From assembly GCA_021796225.1 (NCBI GenBank), contig JAJYOL010000001.1, forward strand, positions 67,471 through 131,470: a DNA stretch of 64,000 bases. Direction: 5' to 3'. This stretch comes from Microcaldota archaeon (GTDB taxonomy: Archaea; Micrarchaeota; Micrarchaeia; Micrarchaeales; CABMGC01). A model generated the notes under the pieces. That model saw only the letters and a program-made list of their open reading frames with translations, had not been told where the DNA came from and made no database searches. This document shows positions 44,076-52,339 of this stretch, in pieces; positions within the stretch are counted from its first letter, which is position 1; each line of letters starts with the position of its first letter. Made by a program: the position numbers and the translations under genes.

Positions 44076-44798
44076 CTATATTGCTTCTAAAAGGGCTTCA
44101 CCGGATAACATCCTGTATTCCATACCTGTAACTACTGAAAAAGAAGCTGCTATTCTTTCCAAAGCATGTCTTACTTCCCGTTCGGCGTCTATTCTATCCA
44201 TTGAATTTGAAAATGTTGTTAACAACGTTTCAATTTCATAAGCTCTACCGCCAGTTTTTATGGAATTTATCTCGTCATTCATCAATGAAATTTGTTTCTG
44301 GATTTCATTCATTTTTCGATATTCCTTATTTTCGAACCGTTCGAGCAATATCTCTTTCATACCTTTTTTTGTTTCTAATGTCTGTACAAAGCGATTTTTG
44401 TCTATTTCAACAACCTTTATTGTGAATTCGAACTGTCCTTTCACATCTTCCATAAACTTGATAATCGCCTTGCTATCAATTTCTACATCTGCATTTTTTC
44501 TTTCCATCTTTGCTATAGCCATTGCGTTATACACGCGTCCTTTCTTTTTGCTGACTGCCAGTAAATCCGAGCTTAATGAATAGTCATTTCGTATCTCGAT
44601 CACTTTGGATTTTTTTAACAGGAAATTGTTGACGATATGACCAGAATTGTAATACACAGCGGACAAAACCAGCATGATAATGGAAATGAAGAAAACAGCC
44701 AAACTGTGAAAAATCATGCTTGCGAACAAAGTTAGGCCTGACAGGGCATAAAACGCATAAGAAAAGATCCTGTCATTTAACCGTTCTGATTCCATCAT
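44076..44798 (-). CDS. Two-helix membrane protein with cytoplasmic coiled-coil domain
   Basis: The 240-residue product has two membrane helices near the start (about 13-50) and a long charged domain with helical heptads (MKEILLERFENKEYRKMNEIQKQISLM). It overlaps the VirB6-like gene by 4 bases (ATGA-type). No family recognised. The architecture fits a membrane-linked scaffold for the ATPases. Confidence 0.6.
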   Translation of the reverse strand: MMESERLNDRIFSYAFYALSGLTLFASMIFHSLAVFFISIIMLVLSAVYYNSGHIVNNFLLKKSKVIEIRNDYSLSSDLLAVSKKKGRVYNAMAIAKMERKNADVEIDSKAIIKFMEDVKGQFEFTIKVVEIDKNRFVQTLETKKGMKEILLERFENKEYRKMNEIQKQISLMNDEINSIKTGGRAYEIETLLTTFSNSMDRIDAEREVRHALERIAASFSVVTGMEYRMLSGEALLEAI

Positions 44799-45826
44799 AT
44801 CACGTTAAATTTTCCAAAATTTGCCTCGGATCCCAGAACCCTTGCGAATTCTCTTACCGATATGCCTGTAATTATAAGGCTGAATGCAGGCAGAATGAAC
44901 GTGTAGACGATAAAATATCCTATTTCATAAAGAATAGCGCTTAACAATTTGTTTACGTTTTGATATACTTGCTGTACTGCAGTTATTGTCATTGTCGAAA
45001 CTGTACCTACTATGGAATTTCCGACCAGGCTATTATATGCAAAAACCTGTCCTTCAACCTGATTTGCACTACTTCCTACTTCAGTAAGATTTCCCGGACT
45101 AATGTTGGCCTTATACGAATTTGCTATATACGCGTTGAATACGTAAGAAAGGGGATATACTGCATACAAACCTATTGCTAATGCTATAAAGAATCCTCCG
45201 AGACGCCTTGTGGGGTAAAATGTCCTCAAAACTATCCCGGTCGGAAAGATTACCGTCATTGCACTGGCCGATATGAAAAGAATCAGTGCCCCCTGAACGA
45301 CCGCTCCTATAATGACTGCATTGAGCATTTTTATAATATACTGGATTTCTGCCATTACTGGGGATATTATTGGATTAAACGAGATTGTCAATACTGCCAA
45401 ATTGATTTTGACGGCTGCTATGGCACCTAAAATTCCATTCAATGAATATAATCCCACGAGGAATTCAGTTGCAGATGAAAGAATTGAATTGTGATAAACT
45501 CCTGAAAGCGTGTATCCATTGCCTATCATATAATTATATGCAAGACATATGGCAACGTTTTGTGCTACAGATCCCGGGCAATTCATTGTTATGTTATTTC
45601 CGCTGGCAGAATTTATTATCGGAGTAATAAAACCGGCCGGCGACACCGAGAGAAATACAAAGCCGACCAGTGCACTATTTACCACGGCCTGCCATATTTC
45701 ATTTTTTCCAAAATCTTTGAATCGTTTTTCATTGATTGCATATCCGAGTCCAAGCAAAATCCCTCCCGACGCTATCATTATACCTATGACATATATCGCT
45801 ATGGTAAATCCCTGTTCCACTGGCAT
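44795..45826 (-). CDS. Polytopic membrane protein, VirB6/CedA-like
   Basis: The 343-residue product has about seven to eight helices and Gly/Ala-rich membrane segments. A conserved-looking TGIVLRTFYPTRRLGGFFIALAIG stretch occurs after the central helices, like the TM core of VirB6/TrbL and of CedA in Crenarchaeota. A periplasmic-side loop has two Cys (NCPGSVAQNVAIC). It follows the small hydrophobic gene by 9 bases. The homology is inferred from topology and context. Confidence 0.65.
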   Translation of the reverse strand: MPVEQGFTIAIYVIGIMIASGGILLGLGYAINEKRFKDFGKNEIWQAVVNSALVGFVFLSVSPAGFITPIINSASGNNITMNCPGSVAQNVAICLAYNYMIGNGYTLSGVYHNSILSSATEFLVGLYSLNGILGAIAAVKINLAVLTISFNPIISPVMAEIQYIIKMLNAVIIGAVVQGALILFISASAMTVIFPTGIVLRTFYPTRRLGGFFIALAIGLYAVYPLSYVFNAYIANSYKANISPGNLTEVGSSANQVEGQVFAYNSLVGNSIVGTVSTMTITAVQQVYQNVNKLLSAILYEIGYFIVYTFILPAFSLIITGISVREFARVLGSEANFGKFNVI

Positions 45827-45835
45827 GTTGGCATC

Positions 45836-46213
45836 TCACAAGGTATTTGCAGTAAGGTTGGTCAATAACGTTGAAGAAGCAATGGCAAATCCGTTTGAAG
45901 TAACGGAAAGCACTGCGACCACTATCGCGCCTATTATCATATCTATTGCCATGGTGTGCAGAGTTGCACGCTTATACGAAGGAAAAAGTTGGCCTATTGC
46001 ATAGAAAATGCCTGCGGTTATAAACAATATGGCGCTTAGCAACGGTCCGACGTGCATCAACAACTGTTCGATGTAACTAAGTGTGCCTATCAAATTCAAC
46101 AAGACAAACATGTTGCGAAACAATGACACTGGCGTTGCAATAATCGGTATCAGAATCGGCACTGCTATTCTGAAATCCCTCCCGTTATTTTGTATACTCA
46201 TATACTCACTCAT
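45836..46213 (-). CDS. Small hydrophobic protein, VirB2/CedA1-like pilin candidate
   Basis: The 125-residue product has two to three membrane helices. The segment GPLLSAILFITAGIFYAIGQLFPSYKRATLHTMAIDMIIGAIVVAVL (two helices joined by a short basic loop) is the TrbC/VirB2 layout, also used by CedA1 and TedC pilins. It is first in the operon. ATG 46213 or ATG 46201 may be the start. There is no obvious signal-peptide cleavage site. Confidence 0.6.
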   Translation of the reverse strand: MSEYMSIQNNGRDFRIAVPILIPIIATPVSLFRNMFVLLNLIGTLSYIEQLLMHVGPLLSAILFITAGIFYAIGQLFPSYKRATLHTMAIDMIIGAIVVAVLSVTSNGFAIASSTLLTNLTANTL

Positions 46214-46227
46214 GTAGATAAGTATAC

Positions 46228-46255
46228 AATATAATACTACAATATATATTTAAGC
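46228..46255 (-). promoter_or_regulatory. Promoter of the transfer operon
   Basis: On the minus strand TTAAATATATATT is centred about 34 bases before ATG 46213, inside a nearly pure AT tract (46221-46255). No operator repeat is obvious. Confidence 0.5.
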
Positions 46256-46408
46256 TTTGCTATTTTGCAGGTTTTGTTAAATAAGTAACTTTTGTTTAAA
46301 AAGTCCAAAAATCTGTTAAAAGGATCTTTTATGGTTTATCCGCATTTCATCATGGCGTAAAACCTTTAATGATGCTCATTTGTTTCTGATGCCTTTAAAA
46401 ACAGAAAA

Positions 46409-46494
46409 CGCTGGGACCGAGAATCGAACTCGGGAAGGCCATTTCTAGCCAAACAGCTTAGCAGGCTGCCGCCCTACCACTAGGCGATCCCAGC
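46409..46494 (-). tRNA. tRNA-Ser(GCU)
   Basis: Minus strand: acceptor GCTGGGA/TCCCAGC, G73, D stem GCC/GGC, anticodon stem GCAGC/GCTGT with loop CTGCTAA (anticodon GCT), a variable arm with GGC...GCC stem, and T arm CCGAG/CTCGG. No intron. It begins 8 bases after the end of the SRP RNA and is probably processed from the same precursor. Its 3' end is 195 bases from the start of the transfer operon. Confidence 0.93.
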
Positions 46495-46502
46495 GCCGTT
46501 AT

Positions 46503-46795
46503 GCAGCAGAAGCCAACATTGCATAATGGACACGCAAAGGTTGACTGCAATTCCACTCAGCCCTGTATCTCCAAAGCATAGTTCTTTGTACGCATTCACG
46601 TTGGCCGTGAAAAGCTCTATACTTAGGGTTGCTCCTTCCGGCCTGGCCCGGTTCATATACAGGACTACCACTGGAGGCAGGACCTCAACGTTTCATTGAA
46701 GGCCTCTGCATATTTCACTATACGTTGCAGGCATACGGCCCACCTGAAGGGGATTTGTGGAAAGGGAAACCCCTAGCTTCCCGCCTTTCTGCTGC
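46503..46795 (-). ncRNA. Signal recognition particle (7S) RNA
   Basis: Minus strand: the helix 8 signature GAACCGGGCCAGGCCGGAAGG and following AGCAACCCTAA match archaeal 7S RNA, with a second strand CCAGTGGTAG for the SRP54/SRP19 region. The ends pair perfectly: GCAGCAGAA (46795-46787) with TTCTGCTGC (46511-46503), the helix 1 / 5 closing pair. TATA-like TTATTAAAT (46816-46824) is 25 bases upstream. Length about 293 bases. It is upstream of tRNA-Ser(GCU), as reported for Methanothermus fervidus. Confidence 0.93.
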
Positions 46796-46879
46796 GATAT
46801 ACATTTGTTAATGGTATTTAATAAGCTTGTTTGTTGGCTCACGCTGAAGCTGATTCATTGATGAAAAATACAAGAATAA

Positions 46880-46903
46880 GAAAAATAAAAAAGAAAAAAA
46901 AAT
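46880..46903 (-). terminator. U-run terminator after the TRAM gene
   Basis: Minus strand reads as a long T-rich run (nine Ts, then TTTTTT and TTTTT blocks) about 20-45 bases past the TRAM gene stop, the usual archaeal oligo-T terminator. It also separates that gene from the SRP RNA promoter. Confidence 0.6.
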
Positions 46904-46923
46904 CTAATCTAATTAGAAACCTG

Positions 46924-47280
46924 TTACTCTTCTTCTGACGAGTCCTCTGTTGAAACGTCGGATTCAGATGCTTCAGAATCTTCCATTTCTGCAGATTCTG
47001 AAGGAGCACCTTCACCTACCATTTCGCCCAGAGCAAATCTGGCTCTAACGTCGGTTATTCTTACTTTTACAGTCTGTCCCTGCTTCGCATCCTTTACGAA
47101 GATGACAAATCCATCCTTCTTTGCTATTCCGTCTCCTTTGGAAGCCTGAGCCTCTATGGTTACTTCTATTTCATCTCCTGCCTTTACTGGCTTTGGAAGG
47201 AAATAGTTTGGCTTCATACCTCCTCTTCTGTCTCCTCTGTCGCCGTGATCTCCACGGTCGCTTCTTCCGAAATCTCTCAT
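46924..47280 (-). CDS. TRAM-domain RNA-binding protein
   Basis: The 118-residue product has an Arg/Gly/Asp-rich start (RSDRGDHGDRGDRRGG), a TRAM domain (GDEIEVTIEAQASKGDGIAKKDGFVIFV...) and a long acidic Ser/Glu tail. Archaeal stand-alone TRAM proteins act as RNA chaperones with cold-shock-like roles. The extended acidic tail is uncommon. It is followed by a strong T-run terminator. Confidence 0.9.
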   Translation of the reverse strand: MRDFGRSDRGDHGDRGDRRGGMKPNYFLPKPVKAGDEIEVTIEAQASKGDGIAKKDGFVIFVKDAKQGQTVKVRITDVRARFALGEMVGEGAPSESAEMEDSEASESDVSTEDSSEEE

Positions 47281-47494
47281 TTTATTTCCTCTGTAGAATT
47301 AGCGTTTTACGCTTTACTACTTGGTAATAATATGCTTATACTCCTTTATAAAGATATTGCTCTCGGATTGACGTCTAATGGCTATGGGACGTTTTATGCC
47401 CCCTTTTCTTTAAAAAGGCTTTTTATACGGCCGTAAATACTCTTTTTGCACTGTTTATTATACTATCGTCGATTCATATTCATTGGGGGTATGG

Positions 47495-48025
47495 ATGAGT
47501 GTAAGAGCTATTACTGCTCAGTCTAATCCGGTTAGGGTATTGTCTTTTATTGTGCCGCAGCTGACGCATGAAATGCCGCTTAAGAGCAGGTATGAAAACC
47601 TGTTCAGGGATTGTTTACTCGACGCTGGCATACCTACCAGATACGAATCATTGCGTTTTTACCTTAAGGAATACAACAATATCGGCAATGAAATAACGTA
47701 CACTCCTGATTTCATATCGAATCTTACGGTAAATGGGAAGATAGTGCTCTTTGAGCCGCATCCGATGCGATTCATGGGTCTTGGGCAGATACACAGGGAC
47801 GTGGCAAAATTCCATGCATTCATGGAACTTGAAGAAGGAAATTACCACCTGATAGTCGCTTCGGACATCAATTCCATGCTGTTAAGCACAAGAATCAACA
47901 AGGACGTTTCATATTTTTCTTCGGAATATTGGGAAATCCCGGTAATACCTATGAATGCCGAGAATCCGGAAACGCGCGCGGTCATAATGAACAATCTGAA
48001 AGAACTGCTGCGCCGCGCAGATTGA
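47495..48025 (+). CDS. Unknown protein, possible restriction-endonuclease-like fold
   Basis: The 176-residue product is soluble and not assigned to a family. It contains YTPDFISNLTVNGKIVLFEPH: PD, then about 14 residues later hydrophobic-Glu-x-His, an order like the PD-(D/E)xK core but with His in place of Lys. A conserved-looking RYENLFRDCLLDAGIPTRYESL helix precedes it. GGGGG at 47485-47489 marks ATG 47495; a TTTTTATACGGC TATA-like box lies near 47421-47431. The gene is convergent with nuoN. Confidence 0.6.
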   Translation: MSVRAITAQSNPVRVLSFIVPQLTHEMPLKSRYENLFRDCLLDAGIPTRYESLRFYLKEYNNIGNEITYTPDFISNLTVNGKIVLFEPHPMRFMGLGQIHRDVAKFHAFMELEEGNYHLIVASDINSMLLSTRINKDVSYFSSEYWEIPVIPMNAENPETRAVIMNNLKELLRRAD

Positions 48026-48031
48026 TGCTGA

Positions 48032-49405
48032 TTAAGCAAGACCGGTCAGCACGGCTCCCGCATGCGAAGCAAGAGTTATCAGCGGTTGAGGATACACGCC
48101 AAAAATTATCGTTATGCCGATACACGCAATTATCGCTGCTTTCAGCGGAAGCTTCAGTTTCATGCGGACCGCATTGTCCTTGGCGGTATATGCCGCTATG
48201 ATCGGCCTTGCATAATAATAGATTGATATGATGCTGTTTACTATACCGACAATTGCAAGCCATACCATGCCTCCCCCTATCGCGCTTGTGAACAGCAGAA
48301 GTTTTCCGATAAATCCTGTAGTAAACGGCAAACCCGCCATGGACAGCATAAACAACGTCATGCCAAAAGCCGCAAGTCTGCTTTCCTTGTTAAGTCCTAT
48401 CACGTCGTCTATCTCGACGCGGTCTCTGCTCTCAAGCCATGCGACTATTGCGAATATTCCTATGAATAGAAAAACGTGTGCAAATATCTGAACGAGCGAA
48501 GCGGTCAATCCCGCTGGTGTCGCGACCGCTATCCCTATCATTATATAGCCGGCCTGTGCTATCGACGAATATGCGAGCATGCGTTTCAGTCGCGTTTGCA
48601 TTATTGCGGCAAGGTTTCCATACAGCATCGTTGCGGCTGCGAGAACCGCAATCAGCATGTGAAGCGAATCAAAACGTACGAACACGACGAAAAGAACCTG
48701 CAGCAATGCGGCAAATCCTATCTTCTTGTTTATCCCGCCAAGCATTGCGGTTGCGTATGCCGGCGAACCGTCATAAATATCCGGTATCAGGATGTTGAAT
48801 GGGAATATGCTCGCTTCAACTCCTATCGCGGCTATGAATATCACTGCGGAAAGTGCGAGCAATCCCTTGCCCGCATAAGGCGATATGGCCAGGCTTCCGG
48901 TGCTTCCGTACATGAGCACCGAAGCTATTGCGAGCATTGCAACCGACAGCGATGCTGCTATGAAGAATTTTGTAGAAGCTTCAAGGCTTTTCCTTGACAT
49001 TATCACGACGAATACAGAAGCTATGCCCATCAGTTCAAGGCCTATGAATATGGTTATAATCGAAACCGACGAAGCGACGATGTATGCGCCCATTAGCGAA
49101 AACGACGACATCACTGCAAAATCCCAAAACGCGGTTTTTTGACAGTATGCAATCATGCTTACCAATGCGAGTCCTACCGTTGCAATCAGCATGAAGAACA
49201 GGGAGAAACCGTTTATCGCAACCGTTGACGCTACCGTCTGATTCGTTCCAACGTACAGCATGTATGCTATAACAATCGCCAAAGCCGCAAGCACTGAAAG
49301 ATCGAATGCGAAATGCACCTTGGGGTTTCCGATAAGCCTTGCAAGTATGTTTCCTATTATCAACGTTCCGCACAGCGCCGCAAAAAGGTACAACAATTCA
49401 ATCAT
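48032..49405 (-). CDS. nuoN: NADH-quinone oxidoreductase subunit N
   Basis: The 457-residue product has about 13-14 helices and antiporter-like motifs: GVEASIFPFNILIPDIYDGSPA, LKRMLAYSSIAQAGY and a late GLPFTTGFIGK. These fit NuoN rather than NuoM. ATG 49405 is set by the 4-base overlap with nuoL (ATGA). Role: proton-pumping membrane arm of complex I. Confidence 0.92.
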   Translation of the reverse strand: MIELLYLFAALCGTLIIGNILARLIGNPKVHFAFDLSVLAALAIVIAYMLYVGTNQTVASTVAINGFSLFFMLIATVGLALVSMIAYCQKTAFWDFAVMSSFSLMGAYIVASSVSIITIFIGLELMGIASVFVVIMSRKSLEASTKFFIAASLSVAMLAIASVLMYGSTGSLAISPYAGKGLLALSAVIFIAAIGVEASIFPFNILIPDIYDGSPAYATAMLGGINKKIGFAALLQVLFVVFVRFDSLHMLIAVLAAATMLYGNLAAIMQTRLKRMLAYSSIAQAGYIMIGIAVATPAGLTASLVQIFAHVFLFIGIFAIVAWLESRDRVEIDDVIGLNKESRLAAFGMTLFMLSMAGLPFTTGFIGKLLLFTSAIGGGMVWLAIVGIVNSIISIYYYARPIIAAYTAKDNAVRMKLKLPLKAAIIACIGITIIFGVYPQPLITLASHAGAVLTGLA

Positions 49406-51189
49406 AACATCACATACATGTACAGTGCAAGCAGAAGCATTCCCGCGGCGAATGCGAGTACGTACGGATTGATGCTTCCAACAGTTGCCTTCCTCGCATA
49501 CTTTGACAATACCACCGTAACGTGTCCAAACCAATCCACAAGTTCGTTGATGTATGTGTCGAGCAGCATTATCCCGTCTGCTATTTCATACATGAATATC
49601 GTAAAGAGCCGATATCCGAACAGCATGATTCTTCTGTTGTACATTATGAAATCGAGAACCGATCCTTCCGCGATTCTTTTTTTCGCACCCGGTTTGTACA
49701 TCATATATCCCAGAAATGCACCTGCTATTATCAAAACGGTGGAGAGAACCACGTCAAAAATATCCGTCGTCGGAATGGAGCTGCCAAGCAGATATTTTTC
49801 TATCGTGCCGTGCGTCAAATATCCCGGCATGTAGAAGAACAGCGCCGACGCGGCAACCGTGCATATCGCAAGTACCGCAATCGGATACGTTATCTTTCTT
49901 GATTCCGCTTTGTATCTGAGTTCCGTCCCGAAGCTCTGAACGGGCTTCGAAATCATCGTGAACCATCTAAATATGAAAAGGCTCGTCATGAAGCTTATTG
50001 CGGATATGACTGCATATACGAGCAGATTTGCAGAAACGCCAGCATCAATTCCAGCGATGGAAAATCCTCCTGACAACGGAAGGAATCCGGCAAGTGAGAG
50101 TATTCCTATCGCGGTCGAAATGTAGAGCACGCGGTTGTATCTGAGCCCTCCCACCTTTTCAAGATCTTCATTATCTGTGGATCTCATCACCGCGCCTGCG
50201 CTGAAGAAGAGCAATGCCTTGTAGAAGCTCTGTATCACGAAGAAATATATCGCTGCAAATATAGCGCCGCTGCCTACTGCAACTAGCATGAGCGACAATT
50301 CCTGCGCCGTCGAATATGCTATTACGCGTTTAATCTGTTTTTCACGTATCGCATTCAATGTGGTAAGCACTGCGGAAACAAGCCCTACAATCAACATTAT
50401 GTTCAGCGCCTTGCTCGCCGCAAACAACGGGAACAGAACGATCGCGACGAATACCCCTGCTTTTACCATCGTAGTGCTGTGAAGGAATGCTGAAACTGGC
50501 GTAGGGCCTTCCATCGCATCGGGCAGCCATTCCTGGAATGGGAACTGCGCCGATTTAGTAAATACCGCAATGAGCAGGAGCAGCGATCCCAGAAACGCGT
50601 CCGTGCCTCGCTGATATTTGGCAAAATCCAGTATGCTTGCAAAGTTAAACGTTCCAAAGACGTGCCAGAAGACGACTATGGATGCAAGCAGTGCAATGTC
50701 CCCCATGAGCACCATCGTTATCGCGAATCTCGACGCTCTTGCGGCTTTTTCACGGGAATACCAGAATCCTATGAGCAGATAGCTGAAAAGGCTGAGAAAC
50801 TCCCAGGCTATGAACGTGAGTATGAATCCTCCGCTCATGGAGAACGCGGCCATTGCTATTTCAAATGAAAGTATCTCGATGTAAAATCTTCGCTGTTCGC
50901 TTCTTATCTCCATGAATCCCGCTGAGTATATCATTATCAGCGTGCCTACGAAAAGAACTACGAAAAGAAGAAGCGTGTTGAACTGCGCCATCGTTACCGT
51001 GATGCTTACGGCAAGCGTGCCTACAGTAAACCATGTCAGCGTCGTGCTTCCGTGGCTCAAAAACGGCATCGTAAGGAGGCTCGCCAGGCTTCCGATTACC
51101 GCCACGTACCTTCCTTTCATCCCGAGATTGCCAAGTGCAACTAGCACGAGCGCAACGATCATCGGGATTAATGCAAATAACGCTAGCAA
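49402..51189 (-). CDS. nuoL: NADH-quinone oxidoreductase subunit L
   Basis: The 595-residue product has the NuoL core: WEFLSLFSYLLIGFW, FPFQEWLPDAMEGPTPVSAFLHSTTMVKAGV and a long C-terminal part that would form the lateral helix. It directly precedes nuoN; nuoM, which normally stands between them, is missing. Confidence 0.95.
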   Translation of the reverse strand: MLALFALIPMIVALVLVALGNLGMKGRYVAVIGSLASLLTMPFLSHGSTTLTWFTVGTLAVSITVTMAQFNTLLLFVVLFVGTLIMIYSAGFMEIRSEQRRFYIEILSFEIAMAAFSMSGGFILTFIAWEFLSLFSYLLIGFWYSREKAARASRFAITMVLMGDIALLASIVVFWHVFGTFNFASILDFAKYQRGTDAFLGSLLLLIAVFTKSAQFPFQEWLPDAMEGPTPVSAFLHSTTMVKAGVFVAIVLFPLFAASKALNIMLIVGLVSAVLTTLNAIREKQIKRVIAYSTAQELSLMLVAVGSGAIFAAIYFFVIQSFYKALLFFSAGAVMRSTDNEDLEKVGGLRYNRVLYISTAIGILSLAGFLPLSGGFSIAGIDAGVSANLLVYAVISAISFMTSLFIFRWFTMISKPVQSFGTELRYKAESRKITYPIAVLAICTVAASALFFYMPGYLTHGTIEKYLLGSSIPTTDIFDVVLSTVLIIAGAFLGYMMYKPGAKKRIAEGSVLDFIMYNRRIMLFGYRLFTIFMYEIADGIMLLDTYINELVDWFGHVTVVLSKYARKATVGSINPYVLAFAAGMLLLALYMYVML

Positions 51190-51190
51190 T

Positions 51191-51499
51191 CTACCACTTC
51201 ATTCTGGTAAGCTTCGAAACGTCGAAGTTTATTCCTTCGGATTTCATGTAAACGTAAAGTACGATCATTACCATTATCTCCGCAGCAGCAACGGCCCATA
51301 TCGCGATGAGCATTATGAACGCCTGCGGATTCGCCGTTTTAGACGCGTCGAAGAACGATATCAAAAGAACGGTACTCGCTGCGAATATCGATTCGATACC
51401 GAGCATCATGGCTATGAAATGCCTGTTCGATGTCATTCCTGCCATGGCTATTCCGACAAGCGCAAATGCCAATCCGGTAAGGTAATACAATTCAAGCAT
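51191..51499 (-). CDS. nuoK: NADH-quinone oxidoreductase subunit K
   Basis: The 102-residue product has three helices and the conserved Glu in MMLGIESIFAAS plus an acidic residue in the last helix (AAEIMVMIVLY). Its start shares a base with the nuoJ stop. Confidence 0.94.
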   Translation of the reverse strand: MLELYYLTGLAFALVGIAMAGMTSNRHFIAMMLGIESIFAASTVLLISFFDASKTANPQAFIMLIAIWAVAAAEIMVMIVLYVYMKSEGINFDVSKLTRMKW

Positions 51500-51972
51500 C
51501 AGAATACCAATTTTACGAATTTCTTAAGCACGACTATGCTTCCTATAAGCGCGCCGAACAGGAGAATGACCACCATGTATATCATTGGATAATACCGCAT
51601 GGCACTTCCAAGATACGCATTCATCTGCGTTCCGGCCAATGTTCCTCCTGTGTTGCCTGCAAGAAATATGAGCCCTATCGAGATTATGGTGGCTATCGGG
51701 AAGAAAAGCTTCGGATTGAATTCCGCGGAGCCGCGCTTTTCCATGGCTACCGTAACCATAAGATACGAAGAGAATCCGCCTACGAATATGAACAGTTGAA
51801 GCATCGCTATGAGCGTCTGTCCGAGTAGGATGAATACCACCGCGCTTCCTGCAAAGACGAGCGTGAGGTAAAGCACGGAGTGCATCATGTTCCTCTTGAA
51901 GAAAATCGCCGCTGCGGAAGCTACCATAACCAATGCGACGGCACAGAACAGGATCAAATCTACGTAGGGCAT
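51499..51972 (-). CDS. nuoJ: NADH-quinone oxidoreductase subunit J
   Basis: The 157-residue product has five helices with the NuoJ pattern (MMHSVLYLTLVFAGSAVVF and YVGG-like FVGGFSSYLMV). It lies 5 bases after nuoI. Confidence 0.92.
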   Translation of the reverse strand: MPYVDLILFCAVALVMVASAAAIFFKRNMMHSVLYLTLVFAGSAVVFILLGQTLIAMLQLFIFVGGFSSYLMVTVAMEKRGSAEFNPKLFFPIATIISIGLIFLAGNTGGTLAGTQMNAYLGSAMRYYPMIYMVVILLFGALIGSIVVLKKFVKLVF

Positions 51973-51977
51973 TTCAA

Positions 51978-52337
51978 TTACTCCAATTCTTCCGGCCTCT
52001 TGAGAAGCTCGCGCTTGTCATAGGCTTCGTATGAATAATCTTTGGACAGCGTAAGGCATTTTGGCGGACAGACCTCTTCGCAAAGGCCGCAGAACAGGCA
52101 CCTCTCGAGTCCTATCTGAGGCATTTTCTTCTTGCCCTTTTCCGTAACCACGTCTACCATTGTTATTGTCTTGTTCGGGCATATCCTTTCGCACGCGGAG
52201 CAGCTTATGCACGTATTCATGTCGAGTCTCAGTTTGCCTCTGTAGCTGTCCGGAAGGGATTCCCGATGCTCCGGATATTCCACCGTTGTCCTTTTTTCAC
52301 CGGCGGATTTTATCGATTTGAGCAGGGATTCTATCAT
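51978..52337 (-). CDS. nuoI: NADH-quinone oxidoreductase subunit I, 8Fe ferredoxin
   Basis: The 119-residue product has two 4Fe-4S motifs: Cys43, 46, 49, 53 (CISCSACERICP) and Cys80, 83, 86, 90 (CLFCGLCEEVCP). It passes electrons within the peripheral arm to NuoB. ATG 52337 is chosen because the much longer frame overlaps nuoH; it starts 2 bases after the nuoH stop. Confidence 0.95.
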   Translation of the reverse strand: MIESLLKSIKSAGEKRTTVEYPEHRESLPDSYRGKLRLDMNTCISCSACERICPNKTITMVDVVTEKGKKKMPQIGLERCLFCGLCEEVCPPKCLTLSKDYSYEAYDKRELLKRPEELE

Positions 52338-52339
52338 TT

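Noticed and set aside
46350-46400. C/D box-like sequence (AATGATG then CTGA) after tRNA-Ser
   Set aside because: The C box has a mismatch, and no second C'/D pair is placed at the right distance.
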